DNA of 64,000 nt. Source: Porticoccus litoralis. GTDB taxonomy: Bacteria > Pseudomonadota > Gammaproteobacteria > Pseudomonadales > Porticoccaceae. Location: assembly GCF_030676955.1 (NCBI RefSeq), contig NZ_JAUUUU010000001.1, forward strand, positions 1-64,000, read 5' to 3'. Positions within the stretch are counted from its first letter, which is position 1. Each line of letters opens with the position of its first letter. Positions 61,601 to 64,000 of this stretch are shown here, one piece after another. A program made the translations under genes and the position numbers. Below the pieces are notes generated by a model. That model saw nothing but the letters and a program-made list of their open reading frames with translations. It was not told the origin of the DNA and did not search any database.

Positions 61601-62674
61601 TCAAAGCGCAGCCAACACGGCATCGCCCATTTCAGAAGTACTGACCTTGCGGGTTCCCTCTGTATGGATATCCGGGGTACGCAGTCCCTGATCCAGCACC
61701 CGGCTCACAGCCTCCTCAATGGCAACTGCCGCATCCGGTGCATTCAGGGAATAGCGTAGCATCATCGCCGCTGACAGGATCGTCGCCAGCGGGTTCGCGA
61801 GACCCTGGCCGGAAATGTCCGGGGCAGAGCCATGGCAGGGTTCGTAAAGCCCCTTGCCATTCTTGTCCAGCGCCGCTGAAGGCAGCATGCCGATAGACCC
61901 AGTGAGCATGGCAGCGGCATCTGACAGGATGTCACCAAACATATTACCGGTGACCATCACATCAAATTGCTTCGGCGCTTTCACAAGCTGCATAGCGGCG
62001 TTGTCCACATACATGTGGCTCAGCTCGACCTCGGGGTAATCTTTGGCCACCTCTTCCATGATCTCCCGCCACAATACGGTGGCTTCCAGCACATTGGCCT
62101 TGTCAACCGAGCAGACCCGGCGGTCCCGCACCATGGCGGCCTCAAAAGCCACCTTGCCTATGCGACGAATTTCCGATTCGGAATACTTGTAGGTGTTATA
62201 GCCCTCGCGCTCACCATTCTCCAGAACGCGAATACCCCGAGGCTCACCAAAATAGATGCCACCGGTCAATTCACGCACGATCAGAATGTCCAGGCCGGCA
62301 ACAATCTCGGGCTTAAGAGACGATGCCTCAGCCAACTGCGGGTAAAGAATGGCTGGACGCAGGTTGCCGAATAATTCCAACCCGGAGCGCAGCTTCAACA
62401 ACCCTTTTTCCGGACGAAGGTGGCGTTCCAGGCCGTCCCACTCGGGTCCACCCACGGAACCCATCAGAATCGCATCGCTGCGACGGGCTTTTTCCAGAGT
62501 TTCATCGGGACAAGGTTCACCCACAGCATCACAGGCAGCGCCGCCCAGCAGGCCCTCTTCAAAGACCAGCTCCAGACCAAACTGCTCATCCACTTTACGT
62601 AGTACCTTGAGCGACTCATCGACAATTTCCGGCCCAATGTGATCGCCTTTAAGTATCAGTACTTGCTTACTCAT
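61601..62674 (-). CDS. leuB: 3-isopropylmalate dehydrogenase
   Basis: 357 residues. Start VLILKGDHIGPEIVDESLKV (the usual GDGIGPE reads GDHIGPE), an active-site Tyr in EREGYNTYKYS, and metal-binding Asp in MLSDAAAMLTGS. It oxidises and decarboxylates 3-isopropylmalate in leucine synthesis. 13 bases after leuD. Confidence 0.97.
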   Translation of the reverse strand: MSKQVLILKGDHIGPEIVDESLKVLRKVDEQFGLELVFEEGLLGGAACDAVGEPCPDETLEKARRSDAILMGSVGGPEWDGLERHLRPEKGLLKLRSGLELFGNLRPAILYPQLAEASSLKPEIVAGLDILIVRELTGGIYFGEPRGIRVLENGEREGYNTYKYSESEIRRIGKVAFEAAMVRDRRVCSVDKANVLEATVLWREIMEEVAKDYPEVELSHMYVDNAAMQLVKAPKQFDVMVTGNMFGDILSDAAAMLTGSIGMLPSAALDKNGKGLYEPCHGSAPDISGQGLANPLATILSAAMMLRYSLNAPDAAVAIEEAVSRVLDQGLRTPDIHTEGTRKVSTSEMGDAVLAAL

Positions 62675-62687
62675 AATTTTTTATTCC

Positions 62688-63335
62688 CTACTTAATGGCA
62701 TGGTAAAGCCAGGGGTTGGCTTTACCGTGACCCGCTTCAAAAGCGCGAATGGCATCAGCTTCCTTAAGGGTCAGGCCGATTTCATCCAGACCTTCCAGCA
62801 GGCAGTGCTTGCGGAACGCATCAACTTCAAAGGGGAGTTCTTCTCCATCCGGCTTGACGACCACCTGACGAGGCAGATCGACAGTCAGCTCATAACCCTC
62901 AGCAGCCTCTGCCTCTTCAAACAACTTGTCGACTATTTTTTCTTCAAAAACAATAGGAAGCAACCCATTCTTAAAGCAGTTATTAAAGAAAATGTCGGCA
63001 AAGCTGGGAGCGATCACGGCGCGGAAGCCGTAGTCATCCAGGGCCCAGGGAGCATGCTCGCGGCTGGAACCACAACCGAAATTTTCCCTCGCCAGCAGCA
63101 CCGAAGCGCCAGCATAGCGAGGCCAGTTGAGTGGAAAATCCGGGTTCAACGGGCGCGCAGTGCAATCCTGACCGGGGCTACCTTCATCCAGGTAACGCAG
63201 CTCATCAAACAGATTCGGGCCGAAACCGCTGCGCTTAATGGACTTAAGGAACTGCTTGGGAATGATCATATCGGTGTCGACATTGGCGCGATCCATGGGC
63301 GCCACCAGCCCTTTGTGTACGGTAAATGCTTTCAC
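62688..63335 (-). CDS. leuD: 3-isopropylmalate dehydratase small subunit
   Basis: 215 residues from a GTG at 63335 with GAGGAG 6 bases upstream, the family's usual length; an upstream ATG at 63383 overlaps leuC. Swivel domain with NVDTDMIIPKQFLK (about 18-31) and GCGSSREHAPWAL (about 85-97). It forms isopropylmalate isomerase with LeuC. Confidence 0.97.
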   Translation of the reverse strand: MKAFTVHKGLVAPMDRANVDTDMIIPKQFLKSIKRSGFGPNLFDELRYLDEGSPGQDCTARPLNPDFPLNWPRYAGASVLLARENFGCGSSREHAPWALDDYGFRAVIAPSFADIFFNNCFKNGLLPIVFEEKIVDKLFEEAEAAEGYELTVDLPRQVVVKPDGEELPFEVDAFRKHCLLEGLDEIGLTLKEADAIRAFEAGHGKANPWLYHAIK

Positions 63336-63345
63336 GGTAATCTCC

Positions 63346-64000
63346 TCAATCCAGCGCGCGTACGTCGGTAATATGACCGGCAATCGCCGCAGCAGCAGCC
63401 ATGGCAGGACTCACCAGATGGGTACGACCACCATTGCCCTGACGACCTTCAAAGTTGCGGTTGGAGGTAGAGGCACAATGCTCCCCCGCCCCCAGGCGGT
63501 CTGCATTCATTGCCAGACACATAGAACAGCCTGGCTCACGCCAGTCCATTCCAGCCTCAATGAATATCTTGTCCAACCCTTCAGATTCCGCTTGGGCTTT
63601 GACCATCTGGGAACCGGGCACCACCAGTACCTGCTTGACTGTACTGGCGACTTTGCGGCCACGAGCCACATCGGCCGCAGCACGCAGGTCCTCAATACGT
63701 GAATTGGTGCAGGAGCCGATAAACACTCGATCCACGGGGATATCACTAATGGCGGAACCACCCTGGAGGCCCATGTATTTCAGTGCTCTTTCAATACCCT
63801 GCCGCTTCACTGGGTCAGACTCATTCTCGGGACTGGGAATGGTGCCACTAACTGGAGCAACCATTTCCGGGGATGTTCCCCAGCTCACTTGCGGCTCGAT
63901 GGCACTGCCATCCAGTTCGACAACGGTATCGAATTCCGCATTATCGTCACTGTGCAGGGTTCGCCAGTATGCCGCCGCCTGATCCCACAGTTCTCCTGTC
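63346..64000 (-). CDS. leuC: 3-isopropylmalate dehydratase large subunit (partial)
   Basis: Only the C-terminal 217 residues are in the window; the frame is open to the right edge and the start lies beyond 64000. Aconitase family with [4Fe-4S] Cys ligands in GSCTNSRIEDL and GCSMCLAMN. The last residue is 10 bases before the leuD start. With LeuD it isomerises 2-isopropylmalate. Confidence 0.97.
   Translation of the reverse strand, partial: TGELWDQAAAYWRTLHSDDNAEFDTVVELDGSAIEPQVSWGTSPEMVAPVSGTIPSPENESDPVKRQGIERALKYMGLQGGSAISDIPVDRVFIGSCTNSRIEDLRAAADVARGRKVASTVKQVLVVPGSQMVKAQAESEGLDKIFIEAGMDWREPGCSMCLAMNADRLGAGEHCASTSNRNFEGRQGNGGRTHLVSPAMAAAAAIAGHITDVRALD

Noticed and set aside
62700..63371. 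A 223-residue frame opposite leuD, and similar antisense frames across leuB, trpB and accD
   Set aside because: Shadow frames created by codon bias; no ribosome sites and no recognisable domains.

Overview
The window is a stretch of gammaproteobacterial chromosome carrying an AT-rich integrated island at its left end. The gene order leuC-leuD-leuB-asd-fimV-truA-trpF-trpB-trpA-accD-folC-dedD-cvpA-purF-metZ (64000 down to 48001, minus strand) is the arrangement seen in Pseudomonas and its marine relatives. Together with a periplasmic oligopeptidase, FimV and a NasST-type nitrate assimilation locus, it suggests a free-living, probably marine member of the Pseudomonadales/Cellvibrionales group. 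This assignment is inferred from gene order and protein character; I recognise no species.

Region 1, 1-12541: mobile DNA. An IS3-family element fills 1-1226. It lies beside an island of about 11.2 kb (1343-12541) integrated at the 3' end of guaA. A 13-bp core, CTACTCCCACTCA, occurs at both island ends (1330-1342 and 12542-12554). The roughly 100 bp next to the integrase end is duplicated, imperfectly, to the left of the left core, which implies a second related island in tandem beyond the window. The island carries a tyrosine integrase operon, a very short second tyrosine recombinase, a HUH-endonuclease-like protein and several small unknown genes. Its main cargo is an operon starting with a 59-residue H-NS-like gene, continuing with hsdM-hsdS-hsdR (type I restriction-modification) and ending with translationally coupled genes of unknown function.

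Region 2, 12542-19558: guaA, guaB, xseA, a secreted M3 oligopeptidase and an EF-hand protein.

Region 3, 19715-30774: a nitrate assimilation regulon. It holds an outer-membrane channel gene, nasT-nasS (ANTAR antiterminator and nitrate sensor), a nitrate ABC transporter (nrtA, nrtB and an ATPase gene), an NAD(P)H electron-transfer flavoprotein and nasA. The channel gene and nrtA are each preceded by a sigma-54-type promoter (good at the channel gene, weaker at nrtA) and a leader. Each leader has a small hairpin with an A1/G4 hexaloop that shares bases with an intrinsic terminator, as expected for NasT-controlled antitermination. Two NtrC-like palindromes lie upstream of the nrtA promoter.

Region 4, 30888-43997: the 4.5S RNA gene, then a peptide ABC transporter operon. 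That operon is interrupted by a MITE-like 124-bp insertion and by a foreign AT-rich gene. After it come a SIMPL-domain protein, two transporters, a sulfurtransferase, a TSUP permease, a ferritin-like protein, msrA and a glutathione S-transferase.

Region 5, 44004-64000: the transglutaminase/DUF58/MoxR operon, then the long purine, folate, tryptophan and leucine biosynthesis block listed above. leuC runs off the right edge. I found no tRNA genes and no CRISPR array.
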